A model generated the notes under the pieces. It worked only from the letters and a program-made list of their open reading frames with translations. It was not told where the DNA came from and searched no databases. From positions 124,001-188,000 of the forward strand of contig JAJPIM010000006.1 in the NCBI GenBank assembly GCA_021324775.1: a stretch of DNA of 64,000 bases, given 5' to 3'. Positions 16,337-24,775 of the stretch are shown here, piece after piece (positions within the stretch are counted from its first letter, which is position 1; each line of letters starts with the position of its first letter). The stretch comes from Gemmatimonadota bacterium (GTDB taxonomy: Bacteria > Gemmatimonadota > Gemmatimonadetes > Gemmatimonadales > Gemmatimonadaceae). Position numbers and translations under genes: made by a program.

Positions 16337-17599
16337 CTAGGGCCTCACCGCGAGGTGCGTGACGCCGTTCGCCGGCAGGAACGCGATGACCGGGCTCGGG
16401 CTCCCATCCCGCTGCAGTTGGCTCGGCAGAAACCCGAAGATCGAAGCGCCCGGCACCTGCGCGTATCCAGTCGCCACGAACAGGATCCCCGATGGGTCGA
16501 TCCCCACGTCGCTGATGCCGTTCAGGATCGGTTCGCCGAAGAGCAGGTGCCCGATCCGCACCGCCGGTACGGGATTGCTGCTCGTGAGCGAGGCGGCAGT
16601 GAATTTGGTGAGCGTCGCCGAGTCGGCGTTCGCGGTCCAGAGATTCCCGGCCGAGTCGAATGCGATCCCCGGGCCATATCCGCCGGGGAAGTCGCCGGGC
16701 ATGCCGATTGTGATCGCCGGTGTGGGCGCACCGCCGGCCGCGATCTGCGCGCTCGTGAACTTCGCGATCACGAACGCCGGCAGGCTGTCGCCGGATGCCG
16801 ACGCCGGGCGGCTCTGGATGTTCGCGGAGATCCAGAAATCGCCCTGCTTGTCCAACGCGAGCACCAGCGGCGAATACGTCGCCCCGCCGATGTTGAGCGC
16901 GGCGAGCGAGACGTTGTGCGCCGGAACAGGCGATCCCGCCTGCTTGAGCTGGTCGGGCGCGAACTCCGACACCCGGTCGGTCTGCCCGTCGAGCACCCAC
17001 AGATTGCCGGACTCGTCGAACGCGAGCCCCTCGGGATACTGCAGTCCACCGATGCCGACCGCAGGCGGAATCGAATCGCCGATCTTCTGCTGCACGGGTG
17101 TGTATTCGATGACCGATCCGTTGAACCCCGTGCCGTGGACCGAGACCCACGCGTTGCCCGCTTTGTCGAACGCCATGTACGTCGGGCTCCTGAGGTCCGT
17201 CCCCTTCGGCGGTCCCGTGATGACGAAGGTCGCCGTGATCGAATCGGCCCCGTTGGACCGCCCCGTCGCAGCACGGTTGTGCAGCACGGAGGCTGACGGC
17301 GTGACCTGGAACCCGCTGCCCGCCGCGGAGATGCCGGTGATCGTCGGCACGAACCCCACGAGGTCCCACGTCCCGTTGGTCACGACCACGTACATGTCCT
17401 GCTTGCCGGGCATCGTCTTGCCAGGATTCGGCGACGTCGCATGGATGCTGTTGCAGCCGGCAATCGCCGCCAGCACTCCCAGGACCACGATTGGCGTGCA
17501 GGCCGGTGCGCGGCTGCGTGCGCATGTGCGTGCGCATCTGCGTGCGCGCGCTCGTGCCCGCGCTCGTGTGCGAAACAGGGTCGCCTGCCTCTCGTTCAT
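16337..17599 (-). CDS. Lipoprotein with NHL/SBBP-like beta-propeller
   Basis: 420 residues from ATG 17599, chosen for the upstream GGGAGG. The N-terminus is unusual: about 30 residues rich in Arg/Ala (RTRARARARARR and onward) precede the hydrophobic h-region VVLGVLAAI and lipobox IAGC, so it is a predicted lipoprotein. The mature protein has Ig-like N-terminal strands (about residues 60-120) and then six propeller blades with repeated patterns MAFDKAGNAWVS, LAFDESGNLWVL, LALDKQGDFWIS, IAFDSAGNLWTA, VGIDPSGILFVA. NHL/SMP30-type propellers mediate binding or act as lactonases; catalytic residues cannot be assigned here. The Arg-rich part is encoded by a 12 bp tandem repeat at 17515-17572. Confidence 0.85.
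   Translation of the reverse strand: MNERQATLFRTRARARARARRCARTCARSRAPACTPIVVLGVLAAIAGCNSIHATSPNPGKTMPGKQDMYVVVTNGTWDLVGFVPTITGISAAGSGFQVTPSASVLHNRAATGRSNGADSITATFVITGPPKGTDLRSPTYMAFDKAGNAWVSVHGTGFNGSVIEYTPVQQKIGDSIPPAVGIGGLQYPEGLAFDESGNLWVLDGQTDRVSEFAPDQLKQAGSPVPAHNVSLAALNIGGATYSPLVLALDKQGDFWISANIQSRPASASGDSLPAFVIAKFTSAQIAAGGAPTPAITIGMPGDFPGGYGPGIAFDSAGNLWTANADSATLTKFTAASLTSSNPVPAVRIGHLLFGEPILNGISDVGIDPSGILFVATGYAQVPGASIFGFLPSQLQRDGSPSPVIAFLPANGVTHLAVRP
17515..17572. repeat. 12 bp tandem repeat inside the lipoprotein signal-peptide coding region
   Basis: Successive units TGCGTGCGCATG, TGCGTGCGCATC, TGCGTGCGCGCG, CTCGTGCCCGCG and a partial CTCGTGTGCG. The tract is almost strictly alternating purine/pyrimidine. 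Twelve bases equal four codons, so gain or loss of a unit keeps the frame and only changes the number of Arg/Ala pairs. Confidence 0.85.
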
Positions 17600-17943
17600 C
17601 ACCCTCCCACTCCCCATCGGACTCACTGTAGTCACGTGCACGGTCGCCCTGACTGTCGTTGTAGCTGTCGCTATGCCGGCCGTCCGCACCCGCGCGACGA
17701 CGGGTCGCTCCACCCAGTGCCGTCGCATGGGTGATGGTACCCGGTACACCGGCGGAATAATCAAACTGCTGGGCTCGCGCCGCCGCTACCCTCGGGACAA
17801 GCTAGAGATGGGACACGGGTGGGGCGAGTGGATACGCCCATTGGACACACGAAAAACGCGAGGCACTCTCCGGCGGCCACTCGGCCGTCCAGCCGCTCGC
17901 CGCGATGCGCCTCGGCGCGACGCCGCTCAGCGCGCGACGCCGC
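17600..17943. other. 344-base intergenic region, no gene seen
   Basis: Upstream of the lipoprotein gene and downstream of the DUF3592 gene. It holds a direct repeat, GCGACGCCGCTCAG at 17917-17930 and 17934-17947, the second copy running into the DUF3592 stop codon. No gene or terminator with a T-run was found. Confidence 0.5.
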
Positions 17944-19071
17944 TCAGTGCGACCCGGCGTCCCCCGGCAGGGCCGCCGGCGCCAGTATCGGCACGTTGAT
18001 GCCGCGCGCCAGGTCGGCCTGGCGATCGCTCCACCGCGTGGCCAGCATGAACACGCCGCCGAACACCGCGGGGATGAGGGTGATACAGAGCGGCAGCAAA
18101 CTGATCTCGTGTACCAGATACGAGCTGGCGGGATCCTGAGGGTTCACGTACGCGATCGTCCGCGCGCCTGGCACGAACCGGGTGCTCATCGACTCGGCCC
18201 ATCCGTAGCTGCGCGAGACCGAGAGCACGTTCACCTGGGTGGACGCATACCGGTGACCATTCACGGCGTATTGATACGTGACGACGGGACGGAAGCTCGT
18301 GCTGCCCTTGTTGCCACGCACCGCCTCCACGGAGCTCGCCTCCACCACCGCCGGCACCGGACGCCACACGATCAACCGCTCCGCTTCCACGATCATCATC
18401 CCCACGCCGACGAGCGAGAACGCGCCGAGCACGAATCCGACCAACTTCGCATTCTGCATGCGTTGCGGCACACCGTAGCGCGGCGGCTCGCCAGGAAATG
18501 AGGTCGCCGGCATCGCGGTCAACGGTGTCGGGCGCGAGCCCCCCGCACTCGGCGCGCTCCGCGCGCCGTGCTCCGATGCCGTACGGTCCCACCCGCCGAA
18601 TGCGCGCGCGGTCGCGACACATCGCGCCTGGCTCCCGAAATCACCGGTCGCTGCACTCGTCCACGGCACTCGCGTGCCGTCGCGCAATACGAACACGGAC
18701 CGATACAGTCCGGTCGAACGGCTGCCACGGCCCGTGGCGGAAACCTCGAGTCCGATATCCCGGATCGACGCGAACGGATACGACACGCTGGTCGTGCCGA
18801 GCAGTCCGCGGCGTACCATCTGGACGGCAGCCGCTGCGCCGTCGAAGTCGAGACGGCAATCCGCCGCGGTCAACGCCGCCGCCACGCCGACCATCAGGAA
18901 CGCCCCACCGACGACATACGCCACCCACACGCCGCCCTCCCCCCGGCTGTCAGCCGAAACGAGGAGGAGGATGCCCGCGCCAAGGGCGGCGAGGAGCGCG
19001 CCGATCGCGCGCAACCCCCACGGACTCTCGCCGAGGACGAGGCGGCCAGGGGCCTGTTCAACGGTCCGCAT
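17944..19071 (-). CDS. DUF3592 membrane protein
   Basis: 375 residues. Two TM helices near the N-terminus (about 22-40 and 46-66), a soluble stretch with strand-rich PH-like pattern (VSYPFASIRDIGLEV, SVFVLRDGTRVPW), a Pro/Ser/Gly linker (about 165-195), another TM pair around a DUF3592 domain (about residues 215-345: RPVPAVVEASSVEA, FRPVVTYQYAVNGHRYAS, YVNPQDPASSYLV) and a final TM helix. DUF3592 proteins are membrane proteins of unknown role. Divergent from the gene at 19196. Confidence 0.85.
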   Translation of the reverse strand: MRTVEQAPGRLVLGESPWGLRAIGALLAALGAGILLLVSADSRGEGGVWVAYVVGGAFLMVGVAAALTAADCRLDFDGAAAAVQMVRRGLLGTTSVSYPFASIRDIGLEVSATGRGSRSTGLYRSVFVLRDGTRVPWTSAATGDFGSQARCVATARAFGGWDRTASEHGARSAPSAGGSRPTPLTAMPATSFPGEPPRYGVPQRMQNAKLVGFVLGAFSLVGVGMMIVEAERLIVWRPVPAVVEASSVEAVRGNKGSTSFRPVVTYQYAVNGHRYASTQVNVLSVSRSYGWAESMSTRFVPGARTIAYVNPQDPASSYLVHEISLLPLCITLIPAVFGGVFMLATRWSDRQADLARGINVPILAPAALPGDAGSH

Positions 19072-19195
19072 GATCCTCCGATCTGACGATTGCGGCCCCG
19101 GGGAGACAACACCTCCCGCCTGGGGCCAACCGCGCCCCGCACCGCCAGTTACCCCCGGCGGTTACCTCGCCCGATCCGGTGCAGTCCATCAGAGG

Positions 19196-19969
19196 ATGGA
19201 ATGCCTCACGCCGATCAAGTCTCGGGAGCCAATCACCCAGGCCCTCCCGGTGTCGAAGGTCACCTGGTTTGTCATCGCCGTGGCCCTCGGCATCGCGATC
19301 GGCGGCGCCGCGGTCGTCGACTGGCACACGGTCATTGGGACGCTGGGCCAGCATCCGCTCGCCGAGGCCGAAGTCGCGATCGTCGCCGGCGCGATCCCCG
19401 GCTTCTTGCTGAGCCGCCGCAAGCCGGTACGCAGAAGCCGCACCCGCTCGCTCGACCGGTACTACCGCACCCTGGTCACTGCCGATCCGCCACCCGCGGC
19501 CGGCTACACGCACTACCTCCCCTGCACACTCCTCGGCCGCGGCCCCATCGAGGCGAGCCTGCCGGTACCCGCCGCCACCGTACGCCAGAACCCGTCGATC
19601 TCCGGAATTCTCTACGCCGGACCAGACGGCATCTGCTTCCGCCCCAACTCGGCTCTGCACCCCTCCTCCCCCCAGTCGCCCGCGGGAGCCGCGCCACGCG
19701 CCGAAAGCGGCACCGGCCTCGTTGAAGGAAATGGGCGCCCCGGCGATCTGTCCGCGGGCTTCGACATCGGCCCCGTCCGGATGGTGACCGCGGCAGCCGT
19801 CGAGATCGCGCCTGGAGGATTGTCGCCGGACCCGAACGAGCCGCCCGAGTTCGCGATGCTGATGGAATGGCCCGGCGGCCAGGCACTGTTCGCGGTGCCG
19901 TCGATCGGCGACACGCTCCCGCGCCTGCACGACTGTCTCGACACACTGCGCTGGGGGACGGCGAGCTAG
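19196..19969 (+). CDS. Membrane protein of unknown function
   Basis: 257 residues if started at ATG 19196; the AGAGG preceding it abuts the codon, so the start is uncertain (GTG 19250 is possible). Two TM helices at about residues 22-42 and 49-67 are followed by RRKPVRRSRTRS, then a soluble domain of about 170 residues with strands (ASLPVPAATVRQNPSI, GILYAGPDGICFRPN, MVTAAAVEIAPG, LMEWPGGQALFAVPSI) that resembles a PH-like domain. No family recognised. A frame open far upstream overlaps the DUF3592 gene and is rejected. Confidence 0.65.
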   Translation: MECLTPIKSREPITQALPVSKVTWFVIAVALGIAIGGAAVVDWHTVIGTLGQHPLAEAEVAIVAGAIPGFLLSRRKPVRRSRTRSLDRYYRTLVTADPPPAAGYTHYLPCTLLGRGPIEASLPVPAATVRQNPSISGILYAGPDGICFRPNSALHPSSPQSPAGAAPRAESGTGLVEGNGRPGDLSAGFDIGPVRMVTAAAVEIAPGGLSPDPNEPPEFAMLMEWPGGQALFAVPSIGDTLPRLHDCLDTLRWGTAS

Positions 19970-20014
19970 CAGGCCGCGGCGCTCTTCTCCGGCGCGCACC
20001 GGTTTGCCCTCTAG

Positions 20015-20034
20015 GGGCCGGTCGCGACCGGCCC
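20015..20034. repeat. 20 bp perfect palindrome, second copy; probable two-way terminator
   Basis: GGGCCGGTCGCGACCGGCCC, identical to 10898-10917. It stands between the converging genes ending at 19969 and 20052 and, preceded by CTAG, could fold into a hairpin; no T-run follows. This is the rightmost member of the repeat families seen in the window. Confidence 0.75.
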
Positions 20035-20051
20035 ACCAAGCCAGCTCTCAG

Positions 20052-21197
20052 TTATCGCTTGTCGTAGACCAGCACCATGTGCACCGGCTCCCAATCTCCA
20101 CGCTGTAGCTCCTTCAGATTGGTCTCGCGTATGAGCTGCTTGCCCCGCGCCGAGAGATAATCGCGGCCCGTCTGCTCGAGGATGGCCTTCCCCTCCACCG
20201 ACAATGTGGTCGTGAAGACAGACGTATCTCCCTTGATCGCCACCTTGACGTCGAGCACGGCGCCTTGCTGCATCGGCGTCGTCACTTCGCCGTCGGTCGC
20301 CGGCCATTTGAACGATGTCCGCTGCACGCCGCCATGCGTGCCGAAATCGCCGGTCTGGTCCATCTGATATACCGCGCCGCTGCGCTTGATCTTCGACGTG
20401 TCGTTTCTCGGCACTGGCGCCCCGCCGAAATCGCTCTCCGCCAGATTGAGCGTCCAGATCCCCGAGAAATCCGGACCTTTCGGTTTCTGCGCTGCGCTCT
20501 GCGCCGCCATCGTGCCGGCCGCGGCGAACGTCAGCACGCAGCACACGAGCAGCGCGAGGCCAGCGGCGAAAGATGCAGGCGTCGTCCGCGACGGCGACTG
20601 CTCCAGCCGCTCGACGGCGGAGCGCAGCTCGTCCATGATCGGCGCACGGAAGCCGGTCTCATACAAACGGTCGTACACGCGCCGGTACCAGTGCGCGGTC
20701 GGCTCCGCACCAGGGCTGAAGCGCGCCCACACGGAATCGGCGAACGACGTCCGCTTGAGGTCCGCCAGGATCGCACTCGCGTTGTGTAGCGTGTGCGCCG
20801 CGCATAACCAGCGGGCGGAGTCGCTGGCCTTGTCGAGCCGCTCGATCAGATCGTCCTTGCGCTCATCCGACGCCATTTCCACCCCGGCATCGTTGATGGT
20901 GCGCACCGTCACCGCCAGCACCGTCGCGAGGACATCCTGGCCGAACTTCGCGCCCACCCGCTCTTCGAGATCCTCATGCGTCTGCCCGTCGCGCACGCTG
21001 TCGGCGACAACGTCCCGCAGGATCCCCGCGAGCACGGTGTTCTCGTCGCGCTCGTAGCGCGTGAGAATGATCGCGACGTTCGCCGGGTGGGTCAGGTACG
21101 GAAGGGCCGTGCCCTTGCGTACCTGCTTGTCGTGGTGCTTGGCCGCAAAGGCGAATGCGTGATTGATCCGGTCGGAATAGCCTACGACACCAGCCAT
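20052..21197 (-). CDS. Degenerate SpoT-like HD domain fused to a membrane-anchored periplasmic domain
   Basis: 381 residues from ATG 21197; a longer frame adds 29 unrelated residues. Residues 1-200 align by eye with the hydrolase domain of RelA/SpoT: FAAKHHDKQVRKG (17-29), LTHP (35-38), then ILRDVVADS where SpoT has LLHDVIEDT, and AAHTLHN where SpoT has LADRTHN. So the HD His is Arg61, the ED Glu is Ala65 and a later Asp is His135; Asp62, Asp66 and Asn139 remain. A TM helix (about 209-229) follows, then a periplasmic domain beginning DFSGIWTLNLAESDFGG, related to standalone secreted hypothetical proteins of soil bacteria. ppGpp hydrolysis is unlikely; a sensing or scaffolding role is inferred. 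No synthetase domain is present. Confidence 0.82.
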   Translation of the reverse strand: MAGVVGYSDRINHAFAFAAKHHDKQVRKGTALPYLTHPANVAIILTRYERDENTVLAGILRDVVADSVRDGQTHEDLEERVGAKFGQDVLATVLAVTVRTINDAGVEMASDERKDDLIERLDKASDSARWLCAAHTLHNASAILADLKRTSFADSVWARFSPGAEPTAHWYRRVYDRLYETGFRAPIMDELRSAVERLEQSPSRTTPASFAAGLALLVCCVLTFAAAGTMAAQSAAQKPKGPDFSGIWTLNLAESDFGGAPVPRNDTSKIKRSGAVYQMDQTGDFGTHGGVQRTSFKWPATDGEVTTPMQQGAVLDVKVAIKGDTSVFTTTLSVEGKAILEQTGRDYLSARGKQLIRETNLKELQRGDWEPVHMVLVYDKR

Positions 21198-21222
21198 TCG
21201 GGAAGGATACAAGGGCGCCGGG

Positions 21223-22083
21223 TCACCGGTCAGGGGTAGCGGACCGAATCGCGGCGTCACTGCGGACGTACAATTCGCTGGCAAGGCTCTCGTCCATCGC
21301 CAACCGGCTCGGCCGGACCTCTCGGCACTTGTCGTAATAGCGTCCGGAACTAGTGCTCAGCTCGGGCGCAGTCGCGCAATACAGCGACGTCCGGGCACCC
21401 TCATCGTTCGAGATCATAAACTGCTTCATCACCCACTGGACCAGCCGCGGCATCTCACGCCAGATCTCGGACGCCACGACGCCGGGATGCAGCGAGTAGG
21501 TCGTGATCCGCGTGTCGGCGAGCCGCCGCGCCAGCTCCTTGGCGTGGAGCACATTCATCAGCTTGGAGGTACCGTATGTGGCGGCGAAGCCGTGGATCTC
21601 GGGTGGTCTCGCCAAGGCGCCCCAGTCGAGCCGCTTCACCCTGAAGTGGGCTTGGCTCGCGACGTTGACGATCCGGCCTTGCGTAGCCTCTCGGAGCGAC
21701 GGCAGCAGCAACTCCGTCAATAAGAACGGCCCCAGATGGTTCGTCCCGATGGTGAGATCGAAACCGTCCGAGGTCGTACCGTCGCGTCCCGCGCGGCCGG
21801 CGTTGTTGATCAGCACATCGAGTGGTCGCCCGAATGCCAGTACCATGCCGGCCGCTCGGCGGACGGAGGCAAGGCTCGCCAGGTCGATCGGCACGAACGG
21901 CAGCTCGGCGCGAGGGTAGAGCCGGCGCAGCACGTCGATGAACGACCCGGCCCTCTCCTCGGAGCGCGCGCCGATGATCACATTGGCAGCTCGCGCCGCG
22001 AGGGCCTGCGCCGTGCTACGGCCGATTCCACTGGTGGCCCCAGTGATGAAGAACGTTCGTCCCGCGAGGTCGTTGGTTGGCAT
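21223..22083 (-). CDS. Short-chain dehydrogenase/reductase (retinol-dehydrogenase-like)
   Basis: 286 residues from ATG 22083. Cofactor motif TGATSGIG at about residues 14-21, NNAG at about 93-96, and catalytic Ser (VASQAHF), Tyr and Lys in YGTSK (YxxxK). The order and length fit classical SDRs of the retinol dehydrogenase/WW-oxidoreductase-like group; NADP(H) is likely because of the Arg-rich segment GARSEER after the second strand. Substrate unknown. It starts 38 bases downstream of a small membrane gene on the same strand, with no clear ribosome-binding site. The shorter start is chosen because the upstream frame overlaps that gene. Confidence 0.9.
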   Translation of the reverse strand: MPTNDLAGRTFFITGATSGIGRSTAQALAARAANVIIGARSEERAGSFIDVLRRLYPRAELPFVPIDLASLASVRRAAGMVLAFGRPLDVLINNAGRAGRDGTTSDGFDLTIGTNHLGPFLLTELLLPSLREATQGRIVNVASQAHFRVKRLDWGALARPPEIHGFAATYGTSKLMNVLHAKELARRLADTRITTYSLHPGVVASEIWREMPRLVQWVMKQFMISNDEGARTSLYCATAPELSTSSGRYYDKCREVRPSRLAMDESLASELYVRSDAAIRSATPDR

Positions 22084-22120
22084 GGAGGAGTCGCTGTATG
22101 GGCCTTGGGCCCGCCCGCCT

Positions 22121-22555
22121 CTACACCAGCCCTTGGAGCTGGCCCAGGAATCGGGCATCCAGTACGAAAAATGCGGCAGCCTGCACAACGATACCGAGTC
22201 CCGCACCCACGAGGCCCAGACGCTGGCCCGGGTGCCAGCCGGTGATCGCCAGTGTCGTGCCCACGCCGATGCCTCCGAGGTCGAGCCCGATGGCCAGCCA
22301 GAGCAGATGGTCCATGCGCGTCGCCCCCGCGAGGTCGCGGAGCGCGAGGCCGTGCCACTGCCAGGCGGCCAGGGCGACGCCGAACGCGCCCCACGCGACG
22401 GTCTGCACGGCGAAGTGAAACAGGAGCGGCGACTGTTCCCGGCGGCGCACGAGCCAGAGCAGCAGCAGTGCACCCGAGAGCACGCTGATGTGCGCCCACA
22501 CGGCGAGGCGGATCAGGTAGTCGCGTTCGAATTGGAGCAGGGTATCGGCGAACAC
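22121..22555 (-). CDS. Four-TM membrane protein of unknown function
   Basis: 144 residues from GTG 22555. Four predicted TM helices (about 20-37, 45-64, 82-104, 112-134). An acidic-to-basic loop REQSP sits after helix 1; a polar HxxxWL pattern (MDHLLWLAIGLDLGGIGVG) is in helix 3. No named family recognised; similar unnamed proteins exist in Gemmatimonadota genomes as far as I recall. It lies between the SDR gene and the ATPase-like gene, all on the minus strand, spacing 33-37 bases. Confidence 0.75.
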   Translation of the reverse strand: MFADTLLQFERDYLIRLAVWAHISVLSGALLLLWLVRRREQSPLLFHFAVQTVAWGAFGVALAAWQWHGLALRDLAGATRMDHLLWLAIGLDLGGIGVGTTLAITGWHPGQRLGLVGAGLGIVVQAAAFFVLDARFLGQLQGLV

Positions 22556-22588
22556 GTGGTGGCTGGCTTGATGGTCGGCGGCGGGCGG

Positions 22589-23587
22589 CTACACGCGCGG
22601 CGGCGAATCCGCGTCCCACAACACGATGCCGCGTACGCGAAGTCCTGAATCCTGCAACACGGCGACCGAAGCCGCGAGCCGCGTGAGCGTGGTGAACGCC
22701 ACCCGCGCACACACGACGGCCTCGGACACCGGCAGGATGCTGTCGCTCCCGGTACGCGGCGCGCCGGGCGGCGCGGCCACCACGATCAGCTCGTACCGCC
22801 GCCCGAGCCGCAGCAACTCGGCGCGCAGTTCGCCCCGCGCGAGGTCGCCGGCCTCGCCGGCTGCATCGCTCAGGCGCCGCTCCGCCCTGCGGCGGCCAGC
22901 GGGTATCACGTCGAGCTTTCTGTCGCGCCCGGCGGAAGCCGGTACCGTCACCGCTGCCCAATCCGATCGCCCGGCCAGCACGTCGGCGACACCCGGCTCC
23001 CGCGGCACGGATACGATCCCCGCGACGAGCCCTGCGTCCGGATCCGCATCGATGAGCAGGGCGCTCCGCGAATCGTTGACGGCCGCGACGGCGAGGTTCG
23101 TCGCCACGGTCGCGACGATCGCGGCTTCGTCGCCGGTCACCGCCACGAATGGGAACGCGATGGGACTCGCCCCCTGCGGGTCGCTCACGTTGGCGTAGAT
23201 ACCGCGGTAGCTCTCCGCCGACGCGTCGATCAGAGGCGACAGCGCGCGGTCCGCGGCTCGCCGCGCGCGAACTGGATCGATCGGGCGCGAGGCGATCGTC
23301 GCGAGCGTTGGCACACCCGACACTCGCTCGGCCTCGGCGCCGTCCGCCACACGCGGGCGGCGCACCTCGGCTCCGAACGTCATCGCGAACCCGAGCGCCA
23401 GGCCGAGCACGAGCGCCGCGCCAGCGAGCGCGATCGGCGACGCGCTCTGGTCGTCGAGCGCCGCGTGGCGCGGGATGAGGAGCAGCAGGAGCGACGCCAC
23501 GGCGCAGACCGCGGCACTCACGCCGATAATACGCAACGGGCGGCGGAGCGCGTTGCGCGCCCTCGCCGCCAGCCACTGCGTGATCAT
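22589..23587 (-). CDS. Wzc/CpsD-like ATPase domain protein lacking the P-loop
   Basis: 332 residues. Two TM helices (about 19-37 and 53-72) enclose a short periplasmic stretch, as in bacterial tyrosine kinases and Wzz-type chain-length regulators. The cytoplasmic part follows the BY-kinase plan: GVPTLATIAS, ESYRGIYANV (usual EAFRTLRTNL), then strand FVAVTGDEAAIVATVATNLA where the Walker A motif GxGKST should be, and ALLIDADPD (Walker A'). The Gly-Lys-Ser/Thr is absent, and no C-terminal Tyr cluster exists. So it is probably not a kinase. Role in polysaccharide export is inferred from the family; no wza/wzx/wzy genes are nearby. Confidence 0.75.
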   Translation of the reverse strand: MITQWLAARARNALRRPLRIIGVSAAVCAVASLLLLLIPRHAALDDQSASPIALAGAALVLGLALGFAMTFGAEVRRPRVADGAEAERVSGVPTLATIASRPIDPVRARRAADRALSPLIDASAESYRGIYANVSDPQGASPIAFPFVAVTGDEAAIVATVATNLAVAAVNDSRSALLIDADPDAGLVAGIVSVPREPGVADVLAGRSDWAAVTVPASAGRDRKLDVIPAGRRRAERRLSDAAGEAGDLARGELRAELLRLGRRYELIVVAAPPGAPRTGSDSILPVSEAVVCARVAFTTLTRLAASVAVLQDSGLRVRGIVLWDADSPPRV

Positions 23588-23712
23588 CGCCGGGCGCGCC
23601 GGCGGTGGGTACTCGGGATCAGCCCCGCGAACGGCGCTCAGTGCCCGGTATGCGGCGCGCGCGCCGCACCTTGCCCGGCGTCGATCTGGCCATCCGGTGA
23701 TCGGGTCGTGAT

Positions 23713-24273
23713 CTACTGAACGGTGATCGTCCCCTTCATGCCGAGGGCGAGATGCGGCGTGCAGTTGAAGTCGTACTTGCCCGGCTTGACACCGGCAAAT
23801 GACACCGTGTAGGTGTCGTTGGGCGCCGTCAGGAGCGGGCTGCTCAAGTCACCGATCTTCGCGCTCGGACCCGCGCCGGTCTGCGCCGGCATGTTGGCGG
23901 CCAGTTGCTTCGCGTTGGCGGAATCCGCGCCCTCGGCGGGCAGCGTGTTGAACGCGACGTTGTGCGGACCACCGGTCACGTTCGTGAACTTGATGCCGTC
24001 GCCGACCTTGATCGTGAGGGTCGCGGGTTCGAAGCGATACCCTTTCTGATCACCGATCATCTGGACGTTCCAGGTCTTGCCCGTGATAGGCGCAGACTTC
24101 CCGGCCGTCGCGGCGGTCGTGGTCGCTGCGGCACCCCCAGCGGCCGGCGCCGGCGCGGCGGCCGCCGCGGCAGTCGTGTCGGGCGTGCTGGTACTCGCGT
24201 TCTTGTCGCCGCCCCCACCACACGCGCCGAGCGCGATGACGCCGGCCGTGAGCACTACTCCATGGAACCGCAT
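23713..24273 (-). CDS. Plastocyanin/azurin-like lipoprotein
   Basis: 186 residues from ATG 24273, with GGGGAGG nine bases upstream. Lipobox LGAC at about residues 15-18, then a low-complexity Ala/Thr/Gly linker (residues about 20-60), then a cupredoxin domain: GYRFEPATLTIKVGDGIKF, TGGPHNVAFN (first Cu-ligand His), and YDFNCTPHLALGMKGTITV, which supplies Cys, His and Met in the C-x2-H-x4-M spacing. A type 1 copper electron carrier tethered to a periplasm-facing membrane is expected. Neighbours give no clear redox partner. Confidence 0.92.
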   Translation of the reverse strand: MRFHGVVLTAGVIALGACGGGGDKNASTSTPDTTAAAAAAPAPAAGGAAATTTAATAGKSAPITGKTWNVQMIGDQKGYRFEPATLTIKVGDGIKFTNVTGGPHNVAFNTLPAEGADSANAKQLAANMPAQTGAGPSAKIGDLSSPLLTAPNDTYTVSFAGVKPGKYDFNCTPHLALGMKGTITVQ

Positions 24274-24775
24274 CCTTTCAAGCCTCCCCGAATCTCGTAT
24301 CAGAGTCGATCGGTCGGTGCACTGACCAGTTGGTGAGTGATCTGCCGCGCGAGTGTGCGCAGCTTGTCAAGGTATTCACGGGAGGACGGGAGTTCAATCG
24401 CGCAGGCACGCACGAATACACGTGGCAACCCGCGAATCCGCCCCGGTAGTACGCATGCCGCGCGCCACGGCGGCCCCGCGGGCACGCGTGGTCAGCAGGC
24501 GCGTCCGCCCCGGTCGTGCGCCGGACGGCGCACGACCTCGCCGCGCCGGCCGGCAGCCACGGCAGGGGATCGCGTGGCAGGGCCGGGTATAAGAGATTCA
24601 AGGGCAGGCGGTTGCGCCTGATGCCGCGCCAGACGTGTGTTTCTCTCGGCCCACACCCGGGTACGGCACCGGGCACCGCATCCCGCCAGCCGGATACCCC
24701 AGCGTCCGCCGTAGCCTGCGTGCCGCCGCGGCACGGGGCGCGACGCGGGCCCGGCGGACACACCGAAGGAGCACC
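24274..24775. other. 502-base intergenic region, hisA promoter side
   Basis: Divergent space between the plastocyanin gene and hisA. Long frames on both strands are fully overlapping shadows without recognisable product. No repeat of the dispersed family. A GTATAAGAG stretch at 24586-24594 is AT-rich for this DNA and might be a -10 element (weak). Confidence 0.45.

Noticed and set aside
18674-19195. Upstream extension of the gene at 19196
   Set aside because: Antisense to DUF3592 TM helices, Arg-rich, no start signal.
22077-23719. Several + strand frames over the SDR to ATPase-like genes
   Set aside because: Each is antisense to a gene with recognisable motifs.
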